From Micromonospora sp. WMMD882 (GTDB lineage Bacteria; Actinomycetota; Actinomycetes; Mycobacteriales; Micromonosporaceae), in NCBI RefSeq assembly GCF_027497255.1, contig NZ_CP114903.1:1116001-1180000 (forward strand): a stretch of DNA of 64,000 nucleotides, given 5' to 3'. This document shows, piece after piece, positions 22,658 through 30,869 of this stretch; the stretch's first letter is position 1; each line of letters begins with the position of its first letter. A program made the translations under genes and the position numbers. Under the pieces are notes generated by a model, which did no database searches, was not told the origin of the DNA, and worked only from the letters and a program-made list of their open reading frames with translations.

Positions 22658-25600
22658 GTGACGTCCACCCAGGACAGGATCACCGCGTTGCGGGCGGAGT
22701 TGGACGGGCTCACCGGTCCGGCCCGCTGCCGTCCGCTGCTCACCCTCGGGCAGCTCCTCACCGACCGGTACTGGCGGACCGGTCCGGGCCGACCCGAGGG
22801 ACTGGCCGACCTGAACGCCGCGATCGGGGCGCTGGACGAGGCGTACCGCCTGCTGGACCCGGCCGACCAGCACCGGGCCCTGGTGGCACACGGCCTGGGC
22901 CTGCTGATCGGGACGCGCCACCTGTCCCACTTCGGCGGCGACGAGGACCAGGAGACCGCTCTCCGGCTGCTGACCGAGGCGCTGCGCAGCCCGCTGCCGC
23001 CGGCCGCCGTGCTGCTGGCCGAGATGGTGCTCGGTCAGCTCCACCTGGCCCGGGGCATGAAGGGGATGGCGTTCGGCTCCCCGGCGATGCTGCGCGACGG
23101 CGCGCCCGCCGCGGCCAAGGCAGACGCCGACCGGGCGGTCGAGCTGTTCCGCAGGATCAGCGCCAGCCCCATGCTCAGCGAGGAACTCGCCGGACCGCTC
23201 CAGACGATGTTGTCCGTGGCCGAGCCGCTTCGGGAGCTGATGGACGGGATGGGCGGCGGGATCGGCTCGTTCGACGTCGGCAAGCTGCAGCGGCTGCTCA
23301 CCGTCGTGCAGCAGTTCCAACAGCAGATGGCCGCAGCCGGGGGCGCGACGCCGACCGGCGCTCCCGGTTTCGGTGGCATGCCTGGCTTCGGTGGCATGCC
23401 CGGTTTCGGTGGTGCTCCCGGTTCTGGCGGCGCTACCGGTTTCGGTGGTGGCTCAGGGCCCGGCGGGTTGCCCGTGTCGCCGGTGCTGCCGAACCCGATG
23501 TTCCTCGGCGGCGAGGCGCTGGCCGCGATGCATCCGCTGGACCGTCCGGTGCCGGTCTTCCACGGCCCGGAGCCGGACGCCCCGCCGGCGCCGGCCCGCC
23601 CCCGTCCGGTCGTCGTCCGCCCCGAGACGCAGGCCCTGCGTCGGGAGGTGGCGCGTCAGGTGGCCGACCTCACCGGCGCGCCACCGGACGACGTCACCCC
23701 GGAGCGGGCGTACGAGTGGGCGGCCACCCTGCTGCGGCCGGACCGTCCGGACCGTCCGGTGGACGCCGTCGACGAGTACGTGGCCCTGGCCACCGCCGTA
23801 GTCCACGAGGCGGCCGAGCACGCCGCCGCCGTCCACGAGGCCGCCGAGCACGGGGCGGACGACCCGGTGAGCGTCGGGCTCGACCACTTCCTGCTCGCGG
23901 TGGCGCTGTTCCTGCGGGGCGGAGCCGACGCCGGCGGCTGGGGTGACGCCGACGGGTGGGGTGACCCGGCAGGCCCGGGCGACGCCGGTGACCGGGGGAA
24001 CGTCGACCTCGCCGGCACCGATGTGCGGGCGGGAACGGAACACCTGCTGGCAGCGGCCGAGCTGCTGCCGCCGGAGCATCCCGCCGCGCCGACGGTCCTG
24101 CTCGGGCTGGGCGCGTTCCTCGACGACCGGCAGCCGCTGCGCGGGGTCTCCGGGCCGCTCGCCACCCGGTTCGCCGCCCGCGCCGACGCCCTGCTCGCCG
24201 CCCGCGCCGACGCCGACCGGCAGACCGGGGCCGGCGGTGACGTCGGGGACCGGTCCGCCCACGTCAACGGTCCCGCCGGAGACCTCGCCGTGGTGCGGGC
24301 GCTGGGTGACGTGTGCCGGGCCGCCGTCGCGGTCCGCGCCGGCGCCGTCGACCAGCTCGCCGAGCCCGACCTGGCCGCGTCCGTCAGGGCGGTGCCGGCA
24401 ACCTACCCGTGGCGACGCCGGGTGCGGGTCGCGGCGGGGCTCGCCGACGTGGCCGGCGGGCTGGCGACCCTGGACGTCGGCCGCCTGCGCGCCGGCGCGG
24501 CGCTGATCAGCGCGGCCGGCGACGCGGCGGCCCCTGGCCCGGCCGTCGGCGACGCGCCGTCCCCTGGCCCGGCCGACGATGCCACCCGTGGCGCGGCTGC
24601 GGTGGCGCTGCCCGGCCGGCTCGCGGCGGTGCTCGTGGCGCTCGTCGACGACGACCTGCCGGCCCTGCGGTCGGCCGCCGACCGGCTCGCCGCGCTCGTG
24701 ACGCCGGGCGGGACGGGAGTCGACCCCGCCGACGGCCCCGCCCTGCGTGCCCTGCTCGACGCCCTGCCGGCCGGCTCTGCCACCCCGGACCGGGACGCGC
24801 GCGGGCCGGTCGGGGCGATACCGTCGTCCGCCGGGCCGCTGGAGGTGTTCGAGGCGCTGGAGACCGCCGCCACCGCCGGGCCGACGTCGATCGACCCGCT
24901 CGTCCGGGACGCCGCCACGGCGTTGCTCGGCGGCCCCGTCGACCCGGTCGGGACGGCCCGCTCCGTCCCGCCGCCCGATCCCGCCGAGGTGGCGGCCGGG
25001 CTGCGTGCCGTCGGCGCGTCCGCCCTGGTCTACCTGTACCCGGTGGCGGGCCGGGAGCACCACGCGGGAGCGTTGCTGCTGGAGGCCGGGACGGGCCGAC
25101 CGGTGCCGCTCGGCGTCGTCGGCACGCCCGACGTCGACGCCGCCGCGCCGGTGGACTGGCCGCGTCGTGCCTGGGACGCTCTGGTCGCGCCGCTGCTGGA
25201 CCGGCCGACCGCCGACCGGTCGCCCCGCCGGATCCTGCTCGTCGCGGCCGGACCGCTCGGCCGGCTGCCGTTGGCCGCCGTGCCCGCGCCCGACGGCGGC
25301 TTCGCCGGCGACCATCTGGTGGTCTCCACGGTCGCCTCCGGTCGGCAGGTGGTGGCGCTGGCGGGCCGGACCCCGCTGTCGGTGACCGGCGACGCCGTCT
25401 TCGTCGCCAATCCCCGGGGGGACCGGGAGGCCGCGAGCTACGACACGATGGTCCTGCGCCGCATCTTCCACCCCGGCTCGGTCGGGCTGGGCCGCACCGT
25501 GGAGGCCGTGCACGGGGCGGGCACGCCGGCCGAGGTGCTCGCCCACCTGCCCGGCCCGGCCGGCGGCGGCGCCGGGCTGCTGCACCTGGGCTGTGGCCTG

Positions 25601-26038
25601 CGGGCCACCGGTGCTCCCGCGGTGGAGCTGGCCGCCGCGACGCCCGGCGGGCCGGATCAGCTCGACGCCGCCGCGATCCTCGACCGGCCGGCAGCCACCG
25701 GCCCGGCGGGTGGCCTGGTCGTCCTGCCCGCCGACGCCGGCCTGGACCGCTGGCTGCCGCTGGCCGACGCGCTGCTCGACACCGGGGTGACCGGGGTGGT
25801 CGGCTGGCTCTGGCCGGTGCCCGCGCCGGTCGCCGCGCTGGCGCTGTTCGTCCTGCACCTGCACCTGGTCGACGAGGGGCATCCGCCGGCCACGGCGGTG
25901 TGCCTGACCCAGCGGTGGATGCGTGACCCGGACCGTAAGACGCCGCCGCACCTGCCGGCCGGACACGCCGCGACCGCCGGCCGGGTGGACCTCGCCGATC
26001 CGGCGTACTGGGCGGCGCTCTGCCACCGGGGCCGGTGA
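22658..26038 (+). CDS. CHAT-like protein with a degenerate (probably inactive) active site
   Basis: GTG at 22658 follows AAAGGAGAACGAC. The 1126-aa product begins with TPR-like helices (~1-230). It continues through a Gly/Phe/Pro repeat linker (~235-266) and a long Ala/Asp-rich helical region, and ends in a CHAT-type domain (~780-1126). Aligned by eye to the neighbour at 19829, the HLACHG motif becomes HLGCGL, putting G980 at the catalytic histidine. VVLAACRTG becomes VVLPADAGL, putting D1026 at the cysteine. The fold signatures nearby (TGVTGVVGWLWPVP, PATAVCLTQRWMRD) remain. It is most likely a pseudoprotease acting as a regulator, decoy or scaffold for the active CHAT paralogues; this is inference. 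Confidence 0.82.
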   Translation: MTSTQDRITALRAELDGLTGPARCRPLLTLGQLLTDRYWRTGPGRPEGLADLNAAIGALDEAYRLLDPADQHRALVAHGLGLLIGTRHLSHFGGDEDQETALRLLTEALRSPLPPAAVLLAEMVLGQLHLARGMKGMAFGSPAMLRDGAPAAAKADADRAVELFRRISASPMLSEELAGPLQTMLSVAEPLRELMDGMGGGIGSFDVGKLQRLLTVVQQFQQQMAAAGGATPTGAPGFGGMPGFGGMPGFGGAPGSGGATGFGGGSGPGGLPVSPVLPNPMFLGGEALAAMHPLDRPVPVFHGPEPDAPPAPARPRPVVVRPETQALRREVARQVADLTGAPPDDVTPERAYEWAATLLRPDRPDRPVDAVDEYVALATAVVHEAAEHAAAVHEAAEHGADDPVSVGLDHFLLAVALFLRGGADAGGWGDADGWGDPAGPGDAGDRGNVDLAGTDVRAGTEHLLAAAELLPPEHPAAPTVLLGLGAFLDDRQPLRGVSGPLATRFAARADALLAARADADRQTGAGGDVGDRSAHVNGPAGDLAVVRALGDVCRAAVAVRAGAVDQLAEPDLAASVRAVPATYPWRRRVRVAAGLADVAGGLATLDVGRLRAGAALISAAGDAAAPGPAVGDAPSPGPADDATRGAAAVALPGRLAAVLVALVDDDLPALRSAADRLAALVTPGGTGVDPADGPALRALLDALPAGSATPDRDARGPVGAIPSSAGPLEVFEALETAATAGPTSIDPLVRDAATALLGGPVDPVGTARSVPPPDPAEVAAGLRAVGASALVYLYPVAGREHHAGALLLEAGTGRPVPLGVVGTPDVDAAAPVDWPRRAWDALVAPLLDRPTADRSPRRILLVAAGPLGRLPLAAVPAPDGGFAGDHLVVSTVASGRQVVALAGRTPLSVTGDAVFVANPRGDREAASYDTMVLRRIFHPGSVGLGRTVEAVHGAGTPAEVLAHLPGPAGGGAGLLHLGCGLRATGAPAVELAAATPGGPDQLDAAAILDRPAATGPAGGLVVLPADAGLDRWLPLADALLDTGVTGVVGWLWPVPAPVAALALFVLHLHLVDEGHPPATAVCLTQRWMRDPDRKTPPHLPAGHAATAGRVDLADPAYWAALCHRGR
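23359..23454 (+). repeat. Gly/Phe/Pro low-complexity repeat in the pseudo-CHAT protein
   Basis: Several 18-bp-like units encode GFGGMP or variants (APGFGG, MPGFGG, ATGFGG). They form a flexible linker between the TPR-like N-terminus and the rest of the protein. Such Gly/Phe repeats resemble low-complexity linkers that can self-associate. Confidence 0.7.
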
Positions 26039-26060
26039 CGTGCCGCGCGCCCGTCCGACG

Positions 26061-29000
26061 TCACGCCCCCAGGTGGACGAACGGCGCCCACAGCCCGGGT
26101 CGGTCGGGCCGCTCGTCCCGTAGCCGGCGCAGCGCCCGGTGCAGGGCGCGGGCCCCGGTGTCCGCGTCGACCGGCCCGTCCGGGCGGTACGTCTGGTAGA
26201 CCAGCTCGGCCACCCGGGCGGCGGTCGTGTCGTCGACCGTCCACAGGGTACCGATGACGTGTCGCCAGCCGGCGTAGCTCAGCGCGGCCGACAGGGTGAT
26301 CGCCTCGTCCACCGCGCCCAGGCCGCCGGTCGCGGTCTTGCACGCGGCCAGGAAGATCCAGTCACCCGCGGGACGGTCGGCGGCCACCAGGTCACCGACG
26401 GCGAGCAGCCCGTCGTGCAGCAGCAGTCCGCCCCGCGACGGGTCGGCCAGGTCCTGGGTGCCGTGGCAGCTCACGTGTGCCCGGCGGTGTCGGGTCAACG
26501 CCCGGTCGACCGCGGCGCGGGTCGCCGCGGGGCCGCTGAGGATCTCGCTGCCCGCACTCCGGGCCAGCAGCGCCGCCAGCATCCGTCGTTCCCGTTCCAC
26601 CGCCGGTAGGGACGGCTGGCCCGGGGTGTCCGGCAGGGCCACCACCAGCATGCCGTCCCCGTCGTCGGGGCGGGACGTGTCGGCGGCCGGCGCCGTCCCC
26701 AGCGCGCGCAGCGTCGGCACGTACGAGGAGACCACCCGGTCCAGCACCGAGCAACCGGAACCGTCGTGCCGGCCGGCGGCGTGCAGCGGCAGCAGACTCA
26801 ACAGGCCGGTCGGGCACCACCACAGCCGGGGCGCGACGTCGACCTCCGGCCGGTGTCCGAGGGCGTCGAGCACCGGCTCGGCGACGGCGTCCCACAACCA
26901 GGCCAGGGTGGCCGGGCCGGCGGGGTCGACCCGGGACCGGACGATGTCCCGGCCCGGGGCGGCGCCGTCCCCGTCGAGCCGGAGGTACGCCCCGACCTCG
27001 GCGGTGAGCCGCTCCTCGGTCAGGGCCGGCAGCGCCACCGCCCGTACCGTGCCACCGGAGATCACCAGCGCGTCGGCGCGCAGGTGACTGACGGTGACCA
27101 CGACCACGGTCCGGTCCCCGACCGTCGCCCGCAGCTCCGTCCACGAGGTGGGTCGCAGGAACCGGTCGGGGCGGGGCAGCGCGGCCGTCGGCGGCAGGGC
27201 CCGGATCCGGGCGACCACCGCGGCGAACCGCGCGGCCCCGTCCCCACGCCGGTCCACCACGTCGGTGAGCATGCCGGGCCCGGCGTCGACCACCGTGGCG
27301 GACGGGGCGTCCAGGGCCGCCCGGGCCTGCTCGAACTCGTCGGCCAGCGCCGGGTCGACGGCCCGCAGGGCGCTGACGCCGGTCCGGGTCTCCAGCAGTT
27401 GGGTCCACAGCACGCCCCGGGCCTGCTCCAGCAGCTCGACCGCGCGTTCCGGCTGGTCGGCGGCGACCGCCGCGGCGGCGGCCTCGGCGGCCAGCCCCGA
27501 CACGGCCGCCAGGTTCTGCTGCCGGTCCGCCCGGTTCAGGCCGCGCCAGGCGAGCAGGGGCAGCAGCTCGACCGCTGCCGCGTACCCGTCCAGGGCCGCT
27601 GCCGGGCCGTGCATCCGTGCCTGAGCGGTGGCGTACCGGCGGGCGGCGGTGACCCGGACGCGTACGGCGACGTCCGGGATGCCGGCCAGCTCCCGCCATG
27701 CCGCGACGGCGGCCTGGCCGTCCTCGGGTCGCCGGTGGCGCTCGAAACGGCTCCAGCGCGCCCGGCCCAGGCCCATCAGCGCGCCGGCCCGTTCGGCGCG
27801 ACCGGCGGGAAGCGTGTCGAGCACCTCGGCGAGCGCGTCGACCGCCTCTTCGACCGCGGACGGTTCCTCCTGCGCCGACCCGTACCCGAGGTCGACCAGC
27901 CCGTTCATGCTGATCGCGAAGTTGACCAGGCGGGACGGCCGCTCAGCCGACCGGGCGGGGGTGGCCCGGACCGCCTCGCGGTGCGCGGCGACCGCCCCCT
28001 CGACGTCGGCCCGGTCGGGCGGGTCGGTCATGGCGGCCCGGGTGGCCAGCGCCATGCCCAGGTTGGTGAGGAAACCACCGCGGTCCGGGTGTCCGGGCGC
28101 GATGGTGTCGGCGGCCTGCCGCATGGCCCGGATCGCCTCGTCCAGTTCCGCGCCGTCGCGGGACCCCAGGTGACTTGCCCAGAGGGTGGCGCCGAGCATG
28201 GCCAGGAACCCCGGATGGTCGGGGTGGCCGGGCGGGATGGCGGCGACGGCGGCGCGGGCCGCTTCGACGGCGGCGCGGGCGTCCTCCGTCGCCCCGGTCC
28301 GGACGGCCCGTTGACGCAGCATCTGGCTCAGGTTGTTGAGCAGACCGAGCCGGACCGGATGGGTCGGCGGCGTCGACCGGGCCGCATCGCGGGTCACCCG
28401 GATGCCCTCGTCGAGCAGGTCCGGCTCCTGGCTGCGGCGGTGGGCCGACCAGCAGGCCAGGCCGAGATTGCCGAGGATCCGCAGCCGGTCCGGGTCGGCG
28501 GGGTCGGCGTCGGCGGCGAGCGCGCGACCGACGGCGACGGCCGCCCTGATGTCGTCGGCGTCGAGACGGTGCTCGTACCGGGTCTGCAACGTCACGACCA
28601 GCAGGTCCCGGGCGGCCTGGCGGAGCGGGTCCGGGGTGGTCGGCTCCTCGGCGAGCTGCCGGGCCAGTCGGACCGCCGCGTCGACGTCGGCGTCCAAACG
28701 GGTCCGGTCGAAGCGGGCGAGCAACGCCGACGCGAGCTGGTAGCGGGGCAGGCGTCCGGCCGCAGCGGCCGGTGAGACCGGGTCGACCGCCTCAGCCAGC
28801 GCGGTCACCACGTCGTCCAGGTCGTCGTCGTGCGGCCCGCCCCGGTCGGAGAGCGCCGAGGCCAGGTTGCCGAGCAGCGGCAGCCGGCCGGGGTGACCCG
28901 CCGGGACCAGGGCCAGCGCGGCGCGGGTCAGCGCGATCCCCTCGGCGCGCAGCTCCGGCCCGGCCGACGTCGGCTGTGACTCCGCCTGGTCGAGCAGCGC

Positions 29001-29516
29001 GGCGCCGGCGGCGGCGAGCAGGTCGGCGCGGCCAGGATGCTCCGCGCCGACGGCGGCCACCGCGGCCCGCCACAGCGCGAGCGCCCGCTGCCGGGCCCAC
29101 GGGTCGTCGGCGTCGCCGAGTCGCCGCTGCGTCTCGTACGCCGCCGTCGCGAGCTCCTCGGGGCTGCCTGCCAACCAGGCCGGCGCCCGCCACGCGGCGG
29201 GTATCTGCCGGGTGTCCGGCGCGAGCTGCGAGAACCACCGTACGGCGGCGAAGAAGTCGGCGTTGTCGTCCGGCTCGGGCAGCGCGTGGAACCGGCACGC
29301 GTGCCACTGGCCCAGCACGGTGACCGCCTCGTCGCGGGCGCGGTCGTCGTACCCGGGCAGCGCCGCGGCGAGCAGGTCGGCCTCCATGACCCCCCGCTCG
29401 TCGAGCAGCAGGGTGGCGTCCCGGCGGTCGATGTACGCGGCGATCCGGACCCCCAGCCGGGCCAGCAGCTCGCGGTGGCGCAACCGGGTCAGCATACGGT
29501 GGACGGACCGCCTCAT
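26061..29516 (-). CDS. TPR-CHAT (caspase-fold) protease, catalytic residues intact
   Basis: ATG at 29516 (MRRSVHRML) has a GGGAGGAGC ribosome binding site 6-8 nt upstream. The 1151-aa protein has an N-terminal helical domain (~1-120), a long TPR-like array (~120-800) and a C-terminal CHAT domain. The catalytic pair is H1018 in VSCHGTQ and C1059 in FLAACKTATG, with the family blocks ALSYAGWRHVIGTLW and VDDTTAA. It is the last gene of the six-gene minus-strand operon, 49 nt after the FHA gene, and converges with the pseudo-CHAT gene (22-nt gap). TPR-CHAT proteins are known effectors in type III CRISPR and other conflict systems. No Cas genes are present here, so its trigger probably comes from the operon's kinase/FHA/AAA+ components (inference). 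Confidence 0.9.
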   Translation of the reverse strand: MRRSVHRMLTRLRHRELLARLGVRIAAYIDRRDATLLLDERGVMEADLLAAALPGYDDRARDEAVTVLGQWHACRFHALPEPDDNADFFAAVRWFSQLAPDTRQIPAAWRAPAWLAGSPEELATAAYETQRRLGDADDPWARQRALALWRAAVAAVGAEHPGRADLLAAAGAALLDQAESQPTSAGPELRAEGIALTRAALALVPAGHPGRLPLLGNLASALSDRGGPHDDDLDDVVTALAEAVDPVSPAAAAGRLPRYQLASALLARFDRTRLDADVDAAVRLARQLAEEPTTPDPLRQAARDLLVVTLQTRYEHRLDADDIRAAVAVGRALAADADPADPDRLRILGNLGLACWSAHRRSQEPDLLDEGIRVTRDAARSTPPTHPVRLGLLNNLSQMLRQRAVRTGATEDARAAVEAARAAVAAIPPGHPDHPGFLAMLGATLWASHLGSRDGAELDEAIRAMRQAADTIAPGHPDRGGFLTNLGMALATRAAMTDPPDRADVEGAVAAHREAVRATPARSAERPSRLVNFAISMNGLVDLGYGSAQEEPSAVEEAVDALAEVLDTLPAGRAERAGALMGLGRARWSRFERHRRPEDGQAAVAAWRELAGIPDVAVRVRVTAARRYATAQARMHGPAAALDGYAAAVELLPLLAWRGLNRADRQQNLAAVSGLAAEAAAAAVAADQPERAVELLEQARGVLWTQLLETRTGVSALRAVDPALADEFEQARAALDAPSATVVDAGPGMLTDVVDRRGDGAARFAAVVARIRALPPTAALPRPDRFLRPTSWTELRATVGDRTVVVVTVSHLRADALVISGGTVRAVALPALTEERLTAEVGAYLRLDGDGAAPGRDIVRSRVDPAGPATLAWLWDAVAEPVLDALGHRPEVDVAPRLWWCPTGLLSLLPLHAAGRHDGSGCSVLDRVVSSYVPTLRALGTAPAADTSRPDDGDGMLVVALPDTPGQPSLPAVERERRMLAALLARSAGSEILSGPAATRAAVDRALTRHRRAHVSCHGTQDLADPSRGGLLLHDGLLAVGDLVAADRPAGDWIFLAACKTATGGLGAVDEAITLSAALSYAGWRHVIGTLWTVDDTTAARVAELVYQTYRPDGPVDADTGARALHRALRRLRDERPDRPGLWAPFVHLGA

Positions 29517-29565
29517 CTCTGCTCCTCCCACCTCGGTCGGTGGTCCGGGCGGCCGCCGCCGACGG

Positions 29566-30231
29566 TCAGGCCGGCCCGACCACGAGCGAGACGCTGCGGC
29601 CGAGCCGTAGCCGCGCGCCGGCCGGCAGGTCGACGGTGGTGCCGGGCGGCACCGCCGTGTCGTCGACGAAGGTGCCGTTGGTCGAGCCCAGGTCGGTCAC
29701 CGTGGCGTGCCGACGCCGGTCCACGGTGACCCGGGCGTGCCGCCGGGACACGGTGTCGTACCGGGCCAGCACCTGTGCCGCCGGTGACTCCCGGGGGTCA
29801 CGGCCGAGGACGAGTTCCGTGCCGGGCAGGACGACCTGCCGCCAGCGGACGTCGACCCCGCCGTCGAGGCGCAGTACCAGGCCCCCGGCCAGGGGCGACA
29901 GGCAGGCCGGGCAGACCGGGATGTCGGCCGTCGGCAGGTCGGCGTCGCAGCGCGGGCAGGTCGGGTCGGCGGACCGGCCGCCGTCGTGGTCGGCCGGCCC
30001 GCCGTCGTGGCCGACCCACCCGCCGTTGTGGTCGGCCGCCCCGCTGTCGTGGCCGACCCGCCCGTGGCCGACCCGCCCGTCGCCGTGGTCCGGCGCGAGC
30101 AGCGCCGTCGGGTCCGGGGCGGCGGCGTCGACGACCGCGTCCGGCGCGGTGAGGTTGGCCCGGCACCCCGGGCAGATGAGTCCGCCGGGGACGACGGGCC
30201 GGTGACACGCCCGGCAGATCAGGTCTCCCAT
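29566..30231 (-). CDS. zinc-ribbon plus FHA-domain protein
   Basis: ATG at 30231 overlaps the end of the radical SAM gene by 13 nt. The 221-aa protein opens with a zinc ribbon (CRAC and CPGC, residues ~6-23), then a His/Gly-rich repeat spacer (~48-85) and a second zinc ribbon (CPRC and CPAC, ~88-108). A C-terminal FHA domain (~120-215) has the expected LVLGRD, SRRHA and TDLGSTNGT motifs. FHA domains bind phosphothreonine peptides. The kinase at the head of this operon carries three Thr-Arg-Arg-Glu motifs that could be ligands. The zinc ribbons probably mediate protein contacts. It would act as phospho-reader between the kinase and the CHAT protease encoded just downstream (inference). Confidence 0.88.
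   Translation of the reverse strand: MGDLICRACHRPVVPGGLICPGCRANLTAPDAVVDAAAPDPTALLAPDHGDGRVGHGRVGHDSGAADHNGGWVGHDGGPADHDGGRSADPTCPRCDADLPTADIPVCPACLSPLAGGLVLRLDGGVDVRWRQVVLPGTELVLGRDPRESPAAQVLARYDTVSRRHARVTVDRRRHATVTDLGSTNGTFVDDTAVPPGTTVDLPAGARLRLGRSVSLVVGPA
29975..30092 (-). repeat. His/Gly/Asp-rich repeats in the FHA protein linker
   Basis: Irregular 12-30-bp repeats encode VGHDGG, ADHDGG, VGHGR and similar units between the two zinc ribbons. The segment contains seven histidines in ~38 residues, so it could bind metal, or it may simply be an expanding, flexible spacer. Confidence 0.6.
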
Positions 30232-30869
30232 GAGGTCTCCTCGACGTGCACGTCCCGTGCGGCCAAACCCCGGGCGACCCGGTCGAGGTCACCGGCGCGG
30301 GGGATGCCGACCAGCCAGATCCGGCCGGCGGAGACGGTGGCCTGCAGGCCCCGGGGCGGGACCGGGGCCGCCGGGCCGTACCGGTGTCGGCCGAGCGGGG
30401 TGAGGGGAACGATCCGTTGGTTGGTCGAGCCGCGCAGCGGTGGGTCGCCGACGTTGCGGCGGGCCACGTACGGGCCGGCGACCACCGCGTCGCACCCGGC
30501 GAGCACCTCGGTGAACCGGCGGGCCCGGTGCCACGGGTACCCGGTGTAGAGCAGGACGTCGATCTCCCGGTCCCCGCGCCACGCCGTCACCCCGGCGAGC
30601 AGCGCGGCGACGGCCGCCGGCTGTTGCAGCGGTTCGCCACCGGAGACGGTGACCCCGTCCAGGGGCTCGGGCAGGCCGGCGAGCCAGTCCAGCACGGCCC
30701 TCACCGCGACGGCCCGGTCGGGCCGCCGCGCCCAGGTGTCCCGGGCCAGGCAGCCGGCGCAGCCGATGGCGCAGCCCTGCACCCAGACGCCGGCCCGGTG
30801 GCCCGGCCCGAGCACGGTGACCGGGTGGTGCAGCCGGCTGATCTCGATGGTGTCGGCGTCGGCGGTCAT
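30219..30869 (-). CDS. radical SAM protein (NrdG-like, single 4Fe-4S activase type)
   Basis: ATG at 30869 overlaps the AAA+ gene stop by 4 nt. The 216-aa protein has the cluster motif C33-x3-C37-x2-C40 (GCAIGCAGC) and an SGGEP motif (~96-100) for SAM binding. It is otherwise a short partial barrel like the anaerobic ribonucleotide reductase activase family. No NrdD-type glycyl radical enzyme is visible in the window, so its partner is not a classical reductase here. Its place between a ClpB-like ATPase and a zinc-ribbon/FHA protein suggests it modifies a protein or small molecule in the same pathway. The substrate is unknown. The radical SAM assignment is firm; the role is open. Confidence 0.85.
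   Translation of the reverse strand: MTADADTIEISRLHHPVTVLGPGHRAGVWVQGCAIGCAGCLARDTWARRPDRAVAVRAVLDWLAGLPEPLDGVTVSGGEPLQQPAAVAALLAGVTAWRGDREIDVLLYTGYPWHRARRFTEVLAGCDAVVAGPYVARRNVGDPPLRGSTNQRIVPLTPLGRHRYGPAAPVPPRGLQATVSAGRIWLVGIPRAGDLDRVARGLAARDVHVEETSWET

Noticed and set aside
23453..26026. Minus-strand frame of ~857 codons opposite the pseudo-CHAT gene
   Set aside because: Shadow of the repeat-rich, high-GC plus-strand gene; composition is not protein-like.
26038..26061. Possible terminator between the convergent CHAT genes
   Set aside because: Only a weak 6-bp TGACGT/ACGTCA stem with a long loop; not convincing.
19829..29516. CHAT genes as part of a type III CRISPR (TPR-CHAT/craspase-like) system
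   Set aside because: No Cas7-11, Csx or other CRISPR-associated gene or array is visible, so that assignment is not supported here.
29975..30092. CRISPR-like repeat pattern
   Set aside because: Repeats are short, irregular, in frame within a coding linker, and have no spacers of uniform length; there are no cas genes in the window.
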